Positions 12,901-28,000 of a stretch of 64,000 nucleotides of DNA are shown piece by piece; the stretch's first letter is position 1, and each line of letters begins with the position of its first letter. The position numbers were made by a program, and so were the translations under genes. The DNA comes from Fragum whitleyi (taxonomy: Eukaryota; Mollusca; Bivalvia; Cardiida; Cardiidae): NCBI GenBank assembly GCA_948146395.1, contig OX411549.1, positions 33,006,693-33,070,692 of the forward strand, read 5' to 3'. The notes under the pieces are model-generated. The model ran no database searches and was not told where the DNA came from. It saw only the letters and a program-made list of their open reading frames with translations.

Positions 12901-15900
12901 GACCCGAAAATGGTTTTACGCACAGGCGTTAAAACCTTTTAAGGGTCTTTGAAAATGTTAAAGCTCGAATAAAAAAAAACGAAAAAAAAAAAAAATGGAA
13001 TTGGCGCTATTATTGCATGGATATAGAAAGGCTATGGCATTTATTCAAACCGAGATTGCAAAATGATTCATAGGAACGCTTTAAAACAAGCGCCAATCTC
13101 ACTAGATTGCCATTAAAATTACGTCATACATTTCATCGTCAATTTTGTTTATACCGAAGTTGCTTGGTAAATTTATGACGTCACAAAATTTAAAAGCGGG
13201 AATGGATCAACTTTTTTATTTATGCTCTGTATTTAAAGTTAGATACTGAAACTGATAAATTGTACAGACACAGACCGAGAATATCTAAGTGACAAAAAAG
13301 CCGGGCGTTAACGACAGGTGAATTTACTTATTAATCCGTGTTTACTCTCGTAACAGTCCGGATTATATCCGTAAAAGACCTATAACGACCCAAAAACGTA
13401 CAATATATGCAAAATGCCTATCAAAGACGCACAACGCTAATTGTAGGAAATGTCATAGAAAGGCTCTGATTGGTTTCAACTGACATGCGTTGCGAAATGC
13501 TGCGGAACTATTACGTGTCCACTGACATAATAATTTAAGGACACTAACCTTGATAAATTTCCACTTCGCAAACTGTAAGAACATTGTTGTCTCTCGGTCG
13601 CTCAAGCCGCACGTATTTGCCGGTCAATGAAGGATTAATATTGACCTCTATTCGTTTATCCTCGGGAATTCCTAGTCCACTGTTGTTATATGCTAGTTGT
13701 TTTGTTCGATCGCTACTGAGTATAAATACCTCAAAACCGACTAACTGGCCTGCAGCTGTACAAATATAATATAAATGAGCCTGTACGTAAACATTTCCAA
13801 AAAATTGTAATAACTGCAAAGAAAAGACCCTGACCAGCCTGTGTATCCGCACAGTCATTCAGAGGTTTCGCTTTGCTTTTTGTAGATAGATAAAGTCTCA
13901 AAATATCTATAGACAATCAGGTATTTTTATATCTACAGTATGTAGCTGTCTATGCTGCTGAATGATATTCCTCATGCACGTTTCAAATTATTGGAAATGT
14001 CACGCACAGGCTCAAATAATATATAAATAATTTATATAATATAATGGTTTTCTATTTCTTTCTTTGCAAAATATGTATCTTTATTGCCCTTGTGATATAA
14101 TGATAAATAAAAGCTTTGTAGAATTCTAGAAAATAACGGTACTCACAAAATATAAAACTGAATATTTTTGATGATTGTATTTTTGTGTCTCTGAAGAAGT
14201 AGGCGCGACTAGGTAGAGGTTAATAAATACATGTATATAATACGTACCAAGTGTTTTGTATGAAAAAAAAATCTAACGGGGTTTGGAGAATTGATCATTG
14301 TTGAGGCTCTGCCGAGACAATTATCAATTTCCACAACCGAGTTAGATATTTTTATACAATACACTAAGTACGTTTTATATTTATCCTATAACCTCTACTT
14401 GCCTTGTTTTTGTCGATCTTTCTAACAGAAGTGCATGTTTCCAAAAATAACCGCATTATGTCATTGTTCTAAAAAATAACCAAGCAATATCATGAAAAAT
14501 ATCATACGGGTTGTTATCACACAGATATTTGTACAGTTATATGATTAAAGAAAATATGCTTCGTTGATGTCTACCGGCTTGTGTTTGACCCATAAACCAG
14601 CGTTTTGACTCTCACAAATATTAAAACCAATTTTGATCCCCTTTTGGCCTTTTGAATTTTTCTGTATTGCATCTTGATAATGATGCAAATTATAACTGTT
14701 TTCGAACTTTCTTTTCTTTGATTAGAAAAGGTTATTTCTTTCCGAACGAATCCGGGGTTATATGTCAATGTGATTTTAACAAGCAAGTTTTTCATTTTCC
14801 ATCAATATTTTCACAGAGGGTTGATTTGTTTTAACAGGAACATTTAAATAAAAGGATATTGAGAGCACCTGACAGGTAAAAAAGTGCACCAATTTTTCAT
14901 CAACTGGTGAAACCTGTCTAAATTTAGGACCTGCCTATTCTTAAAAAAGTAAAAAAAGTACGAATGAGTTAAAATAGTAGAATAACCTTTGTATTCTCCG
15001 CTATTATTCATATGACAGGGCGTGACATAATAAAGTTAGTTTACTTTTCATTAAACCACGCTTGATGCGAATTGGCCAATCAGAGAACAGTATTTCAAAA
15101 AGCGTGCGAATTGGCCAATCAGAGAACAGTATTTCAAAAGTATATATCAAAAATACAACTTAGAGCGCTGTAAATACAGATTTACGATGGTAGTGTGTCG
15201 TGCACGTGAATCTTGACAGGTTTTGCGCGCCGAGTCATTACACAAAGATAACGAACATTTTATATGCGTGCTTTTTTCGAAAAGACTTTCTACAGTGGCA
15301 AAAATCAAAAGATCTGCAATAAGAAACAAAGTTAGTTTTATAAGTAATTTCAGCATAATTACACAAAGTAACAGTAATACTACAGCGAGTTTTATCCTTT
15401 TTTCAACGTAAAGTGGTTTGGGAAAAAATCAGACAATGTTAGAAAAGCGTGGTCTAAGTCAGATAGAAAATCTCGTGCCGCGATACATGGGAAATAGACA
15501 CTCGCTAAAGCTCATGTCTATTTCCCATATACCACGGCACTCGTTTTCTATCCTATACATAGATTGGTTTCTTGCCGACAATTCTAGTAAACGCGTGTAA
15601 ATAACTGTATCTTAAAAACCAAATGATAAAATTGCTGATCGAAAGTGAACACATTTTATCGTTTGGTTGCCAACCTTCGATTTAAAGAATGTTGACTATC
15701 TATTACACTCAGTGATTATTAATGGAAGCTCATTTAACTTTACCTTAAATGCAACGACCCGTTACCCAGGCTTCGCCCTGCCAGGGCAATAACCCTGGAT
15801 TATACATACCTTGATCATCCGGTCTACCATAAACAACAATTCTCCCAATTTCTACATCTTGACCTAGATCAATCTCCAAGAAATTGTTTGTATTTGCACG

Positions 15901-18900
15901 ATCACCGAGCGAGGCACTGCAGAATCTTGTCTCATTAAATAGTCCATCTACAGATTTATTCGCGAACCATATCAGCCCGTTAGCTGTGTCATTAAATGGG
16001 GAAAGTTGACTAGTCGGCTTACTTATGGCAATGTTGATAGCTGTAGAAGAAAATACTGAGTCAGTTACACCAGTTAAGAGATGTAGAGAGTATTTGTTGA
16101 TTTCATTGAGGTAAGAAACTAAAAACCTAATCACATGGTATTATTTTGCGAAGCGGATTCATACAAGAGTGTTATAGGTTTTTAGTTTTATATCTCCATG
16201 AATGCGAGAAAATATTCTCTTCATATTTTATTATTTAATATCATTAAGCAAAAAATGTATATGTTTCTTCAAAATGAGACAGATTTCTAATGAAACTACT
16301 TTTCGCGCAAACTTACAAAATGGCTACATGAAAAATAGTTTTCATTGATAAAAAACTACATTTTTAAGCCAATCAGAATACGCGTATCTTGATGGAAACA
16401 GCTAAAATTATCATAATATCATAAAATTGAGCAACTATATGATTCAGATAACTAACTTAGAAATAGTTTATTTAATGCTTTAATTTTGATTTTCGAGAGA
16501 TGACAGACGTTTATCACTTGATAATCCCACAACGAAACCAGTGAAATAACAGAAGGTTTATACACTCCTTTTGTTCATTTTACTCCATTTGACATCATCT
16601 CAGAAGAGCCTAATAAACAAATAATTGAATCATTTTGTCGTTTGTTTGTACGAATTATGCCGATTCGAAGGTTGTGAATCTTAAAAGAAATCTGCTGACA
16701 TCATAATAATCGAAACTCTCCGAAAAAGATTCTGATAAAGAAAAGATTTTATATAGAATAATGCCAAACCCTTGAAGGCTGTTGATTGTTTTGTAACAGT
16801 AATTGCAAGTTAAAAAAAATTATGCATATTCTGATGAATCACTCGATATCGTCTCTAAATCGAGACGTCAACGTCAAATTACGCAAACCCCGTCCTTGTG
16901 AAACAGCACATGCACATTCAAATCCATTGGATAGCCTTAAAGGTTTTCAATTATGTTGTGAATCAAATACCATTATTTAATAGTGTTTTGGAATTAACCA
17001 AATTTGCACAGATTTTCATTAAATGTTTGAGGAAGAACAACGTCTTAAATACTATTGGCTTCATAAGACCAGCCGATGAAAATGACTTCTTTTGCGGGAC
17101 AGACTATTTCAAACAACTAATATGCTCTAATGTGACTCACTACATTATATATAGAGCCGGATCAATCTGACCCGGAAAAACAACGTTAGTCCAGGATGGC
17201 GAATATCGTAACGAAATATCAGTTATTTCACTCTTATTCGAACTTTTAAGACAACTTTGGTCTCTAGAAAGCGTAGGATCTGCGATCAGAAAGTACGGAA
17301 CGAGATTCGAGAGGTCAGACTTACTCGATCTATTACAATGCATGCGCGATATAACCTCCCCAATTGACGGCAACATCAAAGGTCTTTGATCAGAAAAAAT
17401 GGTAAAGCGCAAGTTCAAACTGTCGCCATCAAGGTCGGTCGCAATAAAAAATGTATATCAAGATAGAATGATCATTCTCGTTTCAGAAAGTTATTAAAAT
17501 ATGATTGCTTTTGCGACTAGTCAGTCTGTGCGGATAGCGCAGGGTCGACAATGTTTGCACTACCCAGATGTTCCCTTTTCACGTGACGAGTTCGATTTGA
17601 GTACACCCCTTTGTTTGTGTGGATGTGCATAGGGAGGATCCTTTAAAACTTTTCAAACAGATGAAATATTGTATGTTTTGCTTTATTTGACTAAATGATA
17701 AACATTGATTAGAGAATGAATATGAGCCTGTGCGTGACATTTCCAATAATTTCCAATGAGCGCCATGCAAAGACTCTGGCCAGCTGTGCATCACCAGAGT
17801 CTTCACTTTGCTATTTGTACATAGATTAGGTCTCAAATTGTCTTTAGACAGTCGGTTAATCTTATTAAACAAGGTGGTTGTCTAGGCTGGTAAATGTAGG
17901 TCCTTTACGAACATGTCAAATTGTTGGAAATGTCATTCACAGGCTCATTTGTTTTAGTAGAGGTATGACATTATATTAGCATTATAAACTATAAAGTGAC
18001 AATGTAATTTCTATTCTTTTATAAATTCTCGTAATAAAACAGTAATAAAAATTTGTCACATTATACATATATTCTATATATATTGTAATTGTTCATAAAA
18101 ATGGTGGACAATGACTGAAAATATGTTAAAGATTTATATTTATATAATGATTTCTTGATAAAGGCTTAAAGCCGAAATATTGAAAAAGAGTACAAATATT
18201 CTGGATATATATTCTCTTTTGAACAGTTAAAGCATGGGACATAACCCTTATAAACATTAATGTCTTGTTAATCATGTATTGATGTATGTATTATGGGCCG
18301 GTGGCCTCATTACTTCATTGAAAACACTATTTGTATTTGTATTTCTTAACCGAAAGAATATTCTCTTTATCACTTAAATTTTTTTTGTGAAGTTAAGCGA
18401 GTAAGGGAGAACAAAACTCACTTTGTTGGCAATATATTATTCCACTCAATATCATAAAGTTGAATAGATTGAATCCGAAATGTTTCACCATGGTTAGTTT
18501 TTATCAATTCAATTCGGTGTTATCCTGCAAATCAACGTACATTTCACAAGAACCTTCTTGACGATGAATTATATTTGGACGACCTCTGACATGACCTAGC
18601 CTTTATTGATGGACCGAACCTCTTCATTTTCTCAACCATTGTTTGACTAAAGTACCATAAACGGCGTGACGTTTTATCAGTATCATAAAACAATTATTTC
18701 CTTATCAATTCTCTGTTTGTTCAGCTAGTTACCCTCCCTGTAGCGCAAGCAGGGTATAATTTGTAATCAGTTCGCACCGTTTTGTCGATCTAAACGCATG
18801 CCTTCCCTTTGTTCAGGTGTTCAGGGTGCAAAAACGTTACAGGAGCGTTTTGAGATGATACCCCGCTTTGCACGTGAACATACGTGCAAAGCGAGGTATC

Positions 18901-18988
18901 ATTTCGAAAACGCTTTGCTAAAGTTTTCATCCTGAACGCAGGGCTGGTGCAGGTAAACCCATATCTCTGCCCTTTAAAATCATCATGA

Positions 18989-19051
<63 letters not shown>

Positions 19052-22000
19052 ATACACTGACATATTTTTCTCTATTAATCATGTAATCCGTATTGAGCTG
19101 TATTGACCTAATATATATATTTTACTTCGAAAACTAAAATTGTAATGCAGTCCTCGGATACGAACTTATGTCTTTTTGCACTGTAACATCTCAATGATGT
19201 TTCGGTGGACTATGATCTTACAGTTCTTCTTTCAAACCCGAAAATTAAACAGTGCTATGTTTACTCTCTTAACAATATACAATACCTCTTTGAAAACTTA
19301 AATTGCAACTCGGCCCCCGCCAGCCAAAAATACATCCGTTAGGACACGTGCCATTGTATGGGTTACAAACGTCTGAATTTGCACAATGGCATACAGACAT
19401 ACAGTCTGGTCCGTAATTTGGAGACACACACTCTGAAAAGAAAGTAATGTTTGTTTGTGTTCGTTTATTTATCGTAGCTACCGTAGCACATGCCCATATG
19501 AACGACGCCCAAAGAAGACGTTGTTACGGGGGATAGTGCAAGGATACGTGACCCTACCCGGGAACGAACCCATGCGATCGACCTTCAATTGTTTTAAAGT
19601 TCGATCCTCTACCGACTGAGCTAATCGGGCTGACAAGTAATGTATGAAGTAACTTTGATATCGTTATTCTGCGTTTTTAGCTAGCTGGCTTTAGTTACCA
19701 TACAAAGTTTTGAGGAAGTCTCAAAGTTCAAATAAGTGCAAACTTGTCAGGTCATTACGATGAACCGTATGAGTTAAAATTTGAAATATTTCATATGAAA
19801 ACACGTGAAAAGGATACCTGTTGACACTTTCTTAAAACCTTTATCAAAGTGCATCTGAAATTACAAAGCAATTTCAAAGTTACAAAGTGCATCTGAAAAT
19901 ACAGACGTTGGGACTTGAAAATTTGGCTCATCCGTGATGAACAATGACCAGAATACTTTTTGTGTCAGAAAGGGGACTAAATTAGAAGATGAGAACATTT
20001 GAAAAAGGAAAAAAATCGGGATTTATGAGAAACTTTTCACACTCACAGTTTTTCAGTGTATTGGAATGTGGATTTCCAAGAATGTCACATGTGTGCAAAG
20101 TAATGGGTTAGCTTGATAAGAATTTACACTATGTACACTGCATTTTACGGTCACTTGGATGAACTATATTCAAATAAGAACTCATTCGAAAGTATGCTTT
20201 TTAACTCCTCGCTTTATTTTAACCCTGATCATGTATCATAATAAATTTTCAGAAGAAAAATTACTAGAATATCTTTGCTTTCCTAGTTTTCAGTAATTTC
20301 AGTACTTTGATTATTCAACTAGCTTTACCGTGACATCAGTGACGGGTTATGCTCCCCGAATAAGTGCTTGATAATTGAGTATGATATAAACCAATAGTCA
20401 AAATTTACTTAAACAGTTTGCCATGACATCTTTTGTATGTAGGTAATAACAGCATATGCTGAAAGGTTCCCAGGATTGTGGAGAAAGAGTTTAGGACCGA
20501 TTACTGGTAGAAATGAGAAGATATCACATCAAGTGCCTTTTTAAAGCATCGTTTATCGGACATTTATTTCCAACAAGTGTATGTCACCAGTGAACAAATA
20601 TAACAGGAGGTAATATAACTTACCATTGTAAAATACTGGCCAATTTATAGTTTTAATTTTCCTTTTTTTATCTTGAGAAATGGCCTTGACTTTGACAGAT
20701 GACCTTGAACTTGGTAGCAACAAAGAGATATTTCATAAACAAAAAACATGTGAAATATAAAGTTTAAATCTCATTAAAAGTTATAACCATGTGAAAGTTT
20801 TTATAATGGAAAATATTGCCCTTGACAATTCGACCTTGACCAAAAGGTTGTCTTAGATATCTACTGAAAGACCTTGACCTTGACTGATAATGTAACCTTG
20901 AACTTGGTATCAACAGAAAGGTCTTGTCACAAGCAAAGCTCGTGTGAAATATGAAGGCGCTATCTCATTCTGATCAAAATTTTATGGCCAACTTTGAGTT
21001 TTTTTTAAGATTGAAATTATTGACCTTTACAATTTGACCTTGACGTTGGGCGAGATCCTTGCCTTGTTTTTTTTTTAAAAGGTCTTGTCACAAGTAATAT
21101 ACATTTGAAATATGAAGGCTATATCGCTCACCATTGCAAATTTATGGCCAGTTTTAAAGTTTTGATTTTCTAAATTCTCACCTTGGAACTTGACCTTGAC
21201 TGATTACCTTGAACTTAGTACCAACAAAAAGGGTTTGTCCCAAGCAATGCACATGGAAAATGTAAAGACTATATCTGTAACCAATCAAAAGTTATGGCTA
21301 ATATAATTTTTTGCAGGACAAAAAGAAAGTTTCTGTAAAGCTAATAACATTAAGTTACCTTTTCCCTAGCCACCTTTTCATAAACTTAAATTTTCGATAG
21401 ATTCAGGTCAAAAGGATCTAATTTGCTACTCAAATGTGAAATTTCATTAAATTCTGACTATTAGACCAGGAGGAATTGGCAAAAAACTATTTTTTAGAAT
21501 AAGGCCCCCTTTTCCTTGAATTGAGAAATTTCCAAAAAGGGTGTCTTGGAAATGTCCTAGGAAGATTATCTATCAGGTTTCAACCAATTAGGCCCAGGGG
21601 TTTCTTAGATATGACACCGGACGGACGGACTGCAGGACAAAAAGACGGACGCACGCAAAAGCGGGCGACTATATGCTCCCATGAAAAAATTTCAGGCAGC
21701 ATAACAAAAAGGGTTCTTTCAAGAGTTAGTCGACAATTAAAGTTAACGCATGCAAATAACTGTATCTTTAAACCAAAAAGGTCAACGTGCTAAGAGAAAG
21801 TGAACACATTGCGTCGATGAGTTTCCAAAGCCTTGTAACTTCATATTTAAAGCCTCGTATCTTCAGCTTGGACAAAATGAAGTTACGAGGGTTTGGTTAA
21901 AACCTATGATTTAAGGTATCTAGTTATTTATTTCGGCTGTCAATAGATTTAGTAATTGAAGAATAATTTTAATTACCTTAACCTTAAGCGCATTTTTCCT

Positions 22001-25000
22001 GATAGTTTTATTTTCGTTAAATGAAGCACATTATATAATGTATTTAGTTTAACATTCAGACTAAAATGAACAAAATACAATCTTCATAGTTTAAGCTTTA
22101 TCAGTTTTTTAAATTATTTTCCTCAGACATTCTTCAGCAACAGATTCCTTACACAAAATAGTCTCAAATTCTGATTTTTGATAGTGGTTAATTAAGAATT
22201 CTTTTGTGCTTTTACTTTGATAATAATACATCTTTTAGTTAAATATACGGGGTTTTTTTACCATTTTCACACAATGTTCCATTAAAACCGGCCTCACATC
22301 CATTTGGACAAGCCCCATCGATGACGTCACATGCAACACCATCTTTACAATTTCCGCAAAGTTGACTACAATTATCGCCAAAATTCCCATTAGAACAGCC
22401 TAGAATATGAAAATACATGATGTGATTGCTGGTATATAATTACATTTCGACACCAATTTACAGTTAGTAAAATCATGAAATTGACAAGGTTAGCGATTTT
22501 GGAATGAATTCGGTATGGTGTTGAATGAGCGAGAGGGGTGAGTGGAATTGAAGGGAGGTAATCCAATTTCGCAAATTTTGTTCAGAATGAACAAAATTAG
22601 CGATGTGTATTACCTCCCTTCAAAATTTCCTATTTTTTTCCAAGAACCAATCAGCTGCTTAAAAATTCGATTATATCAGTGAAATTGTAAATTGGTTCTT
22701 GAATTATTCATTTTGAGGTAGTTTTAAATTTTTAATCATTTTGGGCATTTTTGAATGGTTTGAGTGAGTGTTTGGAATGAATGAATGGAGTGCCGAGTGA
22801 GCGACTTAGAATGGTTTTGGCTGAGATTAATGTCGATTTCACGATGTAATTAAGTGTATATGATAAACTGAAATACGCCTTAGTATACCTTTGATGCAAG
22901 TTAACGTTGACAAAACTTGACAAAACGCCCATATTTGGCTTTTAATTGAAGACATTCAGATGTTTTCTATCAACTGTCGAGAAACAAATAGAATACAACA
23001 ATCGAAGCTGGTTTTGCTAGTTCAGGTCCGAAACATTTTAATGTTTGGTATTCATGATGACTTCGAGGTGTGCCGAAGGTTGTACATTGAAGAATATCGT
23101 GAAATTGACTGTCATTCCGATCAAAATCATTCTAATTCACTCACTCAGCGCTCCATTCATTCATTCCTAACACTCTCTCAAACCATTTAGAAACGCTCAA
23201 AAGTCAATTAACATGATGCGATCAACAACTAATTTCAAAGCAAAATCGTTAGATAAAATCCACGACAAAACATAATTGATTTTTATGTGTATGATTGGTT
23301 GGTGAAGATATAAAAATGCTATTCAGAAAACCAGTATGCATATTTCATTACAGAGAGTAAATAAATGTCGCTAATTTTGTTCATCTTTCAACATCATAAT
23401 AAAACCATTCGTAAATCAGTAACTTTGTCAGTGTCCCTATGTTTTTAACTGTAACCAATGTTCCTAACTGTACCCGATGTTCTAGACTGTACCCGATGTT
23501 CTTAACTGTACCCGATATTCCTAACTGTACCCGATGTTCCTAACTGTACCCGATGTTCTTAACTGTACCCGGCATTCTTAACTGTACCCGATGTTCTTAA
23601 CTGTACCCGATGTTCTTAACTGTACCCGACTTTTTGGTTGGTACATCATTTGAGCCTGTGCGTGACATTTCCAACAATTTGAAATGTTCGTGAGGAGCAT
23701 ACACTGAGCAGCGTAGACAACCACAAACTGTAAATACTAAGTTTCCTGATGGTCTACGGATACTTTGAGATCTAATATATCTACTCAACGCATAGTAAAG
23801 ACTCTGGTCAAACTGTGCGGGTGCACAGGCTAGCCAGAGTCTTTTCTTTGTGCATATTTCAATTGTTAGAAATCTCACGCACAGGCTAATTTTCTTTCAA
23901 ACCGTTGTCATCTTTTAATCTATGCATAATTTTTTCAATAGTTAAGAAAAAATTGATTAAAATGTTTTTCTTCTTTAAAATACTGCCCTTCATATGCCCA
24001 TCACAATGTCATGTACAGAATGAATATGTACTAATATTTTTAATGATTATTTTACCTTTGTCACATTTTTCTCCCTGTAAACCAATAGCACATCCATCTG
24101 GACAAATTCCGGTTACTCGATCACAGGTTTTATTGTCTCGACAAGATCCACATGTATTTAGACAATTTTCTCCATAGAAGCCGAACGTGCAAGCTGTTGA
24201 AATAATAAGGTATTATACAGCGAACTTCAAATACGAACTACTAGTATCTTGAAAAAAGACGAAGAATTGAGCATAAAGGAATGAACTACAAATTTTCTTT
24301 TCAATTCAGGCTTCATTCATCGAACCTCTTTCAACGTCCAAACCGTATATGCTAAAATAGCAACCTGTATGTAAAAAATAATGGTGCTCTTTGTAGAAGT
24401 ATTAATATTATCCATAGAGGATAACTGTTTGCTTCGATGTAAGATCGGTTTATTTTTCATTGAGTGAACAACAAAAGCTATATTTTCATGAGTAGCGGGC
24501 TACGCGCACAAATATAGCTCTTGTTCTCACGAAATGAAAGATTGAACGAGCACAAAAACCCCAAACGATTATTTATTTTTCTATTTGCAAAAAAGGGATT
24601 AAAATTTGAAAATGTTGGAACAAATTTACTTAAAGCACGTCATTTTGCACGTGATTACAAGGTAGCGTCATCATGGCGTCACAAGATTTGTTCATTGATT
24701 ACAGCTCAGCTAAAATCAAACAGAATGAAATAAATAAAAGCATGATATAATTTTTTGATAAATCCACTGGTTTAGCAGTAACATGATCAAATGATAATCT
24801 ACCGCTTTTTCTCCGAAAATCCTTGAAGAAAAGAACATATTATTCTAACTAAAGCAACGTCGTATTCCGGGATAGAAAGATATACTAAAACCGGACCTAC
24901 TTTCATTACACATGCTGGTAAACCATCCTTGTTCACAGCCATTTGGACAAACTCCCGTCGCCTGGGCACACAATACATCATTAAGACACTGTCCACATGG

Positions 25001-28000
25001 GTTACACGTCACACCCCATGTATTATATGGACACAGCAAAGCTGGAAGTGAAAACATTCCACGAAGGCTATATGGTTATGAAACAAGTTACAAGTACATG
25101 CCTATAGATAAAGGTAGTGGATCCGCAATAGTTCCTAAACATTTCGGAACACATAATCTTTCACTCTGTCAACCGAGGATTCCTAATGAAATTATTTATA
25201 CTGATAAAGTTCATTACAAGTCCATAACCTTAAGCTAGTAGTTAATTTGACCAAATCCGTGACTTTAATTATGCTATTCGCGTTCCTACTAAAGATATAA
25301 TCCAAGATCATTGCCCTGGCAGGGTGGAGCCTTAGTATCGGTTCGTTGCATTTTAGGGAAAGGTAAATCAACTTTATAGTTTCGCAGTTTAATAGATAGT
25401 CGACATTTTTTAAATTGAATGTTGGTATCCAAACCCTCATAACTTCAGCTTGGACAAGTCGAAGTTACGAGGATTTTGTAACCAAGCGATGAAATGTGTT
25501 CACTAAACGCTTAGCACAATTTACTATACAGTTATCTACATGTGTTCACGACAACCCCGGCTAACTTTCGAAAGAACCAAACTATCGAAAAGTAAACTAG
25601 CCAAATTACATCACGCCTAAGCAACGCCCTGCCAGTTGAATAATCACGCAGAATACCACCATGGTGAATGCGAGTGTTTTACTGAATCAAGCTTCGATGA
25701 TAAACACGATAATTAGGCTTTAAACATAGAGAGAGTCGCACGGACATACATTCATAGTTAACTTTTCTTATCTTTTCCTTTTTCTTTGTGTAATATGATA
25801 ATAGCTTTAGTTTAATATATTCAGTAACTTTAGCTCATGATCATCATCATACATACGCGTGTTACAGCTGTCTCCGGTCCATCCCAGTGTACATGTTCCA
25901 GGGCACGTGCCATTAACATGATCACAAATATCATTGTTAGCACAGCGACATGTTTGGGTGCAGTCTTGTCCGAATGACGGCGACACACAAGCTGAAACGA
26001 GGTTCTATATATTTTCAAAAAAGCCAACCACTTGTTGATATGTGTTTGACGCAATAAGTAATCATATAGTGGCAGTCGGCTTATTTTACTCTTCCTTTTT
26101 TTTGTCAGTAGAACTACAAGAATATTTAATCCGAGCTACCATCTGCCATCCTTCGTATGCACATTACTCATCACACGCATGGGCGTCAAAATGGACACAT
26201 GCTTTGATTACATAATTCATTGTTTAAACAGTTACCACACGTCTCATTACAATCAGGACCAAATGAACCGGGTTCGCAGGCTGCAAATAACAATTTTCAA
26301 AATGCAAATGAGACTCCTAATGCGGTAAGGTGCTATATGGATAGTGTACAAAATGTTGACCATAGTCAGACGTCGCCCATTGCGCAGTCTGACTAGGGTC
26401 GAAATTTCAAGCACTTTGCTGGTTTTCTTATATCAGAATTATCAATATACCCTGTATAAGAATTTTTGAAATGCGACCTCCGACTTTCAGCTTCTTGAAC
26501 CAATCTACTTTTTCAAATATCTATTTTACGACGTTCATAGATGGTCCCTTTTTGCACGACGGGTCATACATATGACTATGAAACCGCCACGGATGTAATA
26601 ACAGTAGCATCCTTGCGGTCCATTTTTTTCACCGATATCGAACGGCCAATTAAGATGGGAATTTAAAATGTGCTATATTTCGAAAGGCATTTGAAAAAAG
26701 TATCCTAAGGCCAGTGTGATACCCGTCATTTGTTTAATGCTTTATGATAGATTTCTGAGTCATAAAATAGATTACTGTTTGATAAACTCACCACCAAACA
26801 TGTGGAATAGCCAAAAAGTAATTCTCCGCTTTTCGTTCATTGAACCCTTTTCGACTTTATCTAAGCGGAGCCAAAAAAACCCAAATTGCATCATGACGTT
26901 GCAAAGAAATCACGTGCAAAATGACACGTTTAAAGTGAATTTGGTCTGAAATGTTCATATAATGTCTCATTTTTTAATTGAAGAAAAAGAACAATATTTC
27001 GTTTTTCCAATAAATTCTATTGATTTTTCATTTCGTGAACAACAAAAGCTATATTTTCACTCATGACTCAAACACTCGTTAAAATTAAGCTTATGGGTTT
27101 CACTCAATAAAATGTAAATCGATCTTACATTTATACAAGCAATTATTCTCTATTTGTAAATAGCCTTCCGAGCTTTATGGTTGAAATCATTTAATAATTT
27201 CGCATTTTTATATTGATACTTCGACTGTACACAAGAGGTTGTGATGTGATGTGCAAAAAGTTCAGATCAAGCTCAACTTAACTAAAAAAACCCTTTAGTC
27301 TTGCACTATATCATTTAGTGTGATAATCATTTTTGATTTCAAAATCAAATTTCAAATACAAATGTAATCTTATGCGAAAAGATTATGCTTACCACTCATG
27401 CATCCATTTCCTTGATAACCAGGTGCACACCCCAAAGGACAACTCCCATTTATAGAATCACAAGGATCTCCGTTCTTACAGAAACCACAAGCAGAACTAC
27501 AATCTGTACCATAGAATCCAGGATCACAAGCTGAAATGAGCAAATGTACATAAATGTATATGAGCATGACAAAAACGATTACTCAAAAAAAAAAAAAAAA
27601 AAAAAAAAAAAAACGGGGCGTGGGACAGATAGAGAACAGAAAGGTAGTGGAAATGATCGGCTATAGTGGATTGGTCACTTGTGAATCATTTAAAAGACGT
27701 AAACGGGACATAATTTCGACAAAAATCCTTCTTCCCATGAAAATAGATGCAAATTTTCAAAGTAAATTTCTTAGAAAAAATTACATAGGTATGGTTATGG
27801 TAAGGTTTGTCAAACAAACAACGCCTACGTCAATACCTTTGCTAGTATCACCCGTTCAAGAAGCTAAAACATACACATATACACACACAAAAAACGTTTG
27901 CAAACATTTAAAAATTGTACCCCGCTTTACAGGTAAGAACACGTGCATACGGGATACAATTGTCCAAATGTTTCTGGAAAGTTTTGTATGCTATGTTTGT

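Noticed and set aside
12659..12952. Plus-strand open frame in the less AT-rich island
   Set aside because: No recognisable family and no splice or promoter context; overlapping open frames on both strands suggest composition, not coding.
17140..17418. Minus-strand 92-codon open frame
   Set aside because: No cysteine or FTP pattern and no phase-1 splice boundaries; not recognisable.
19552..19631. Candidate tRNA gene (TTT-like anticodon)
   Set aside because: A and B boxes are good, but the anticodon stem does not pair and the sequence continues into a SINE body.
23446..23637. Regular repeats considered as a CRISPR array
   Set aside because: Units are contiguous 18-20 bp without unique spacers, in a eukaryotic intron: a minisatellite.
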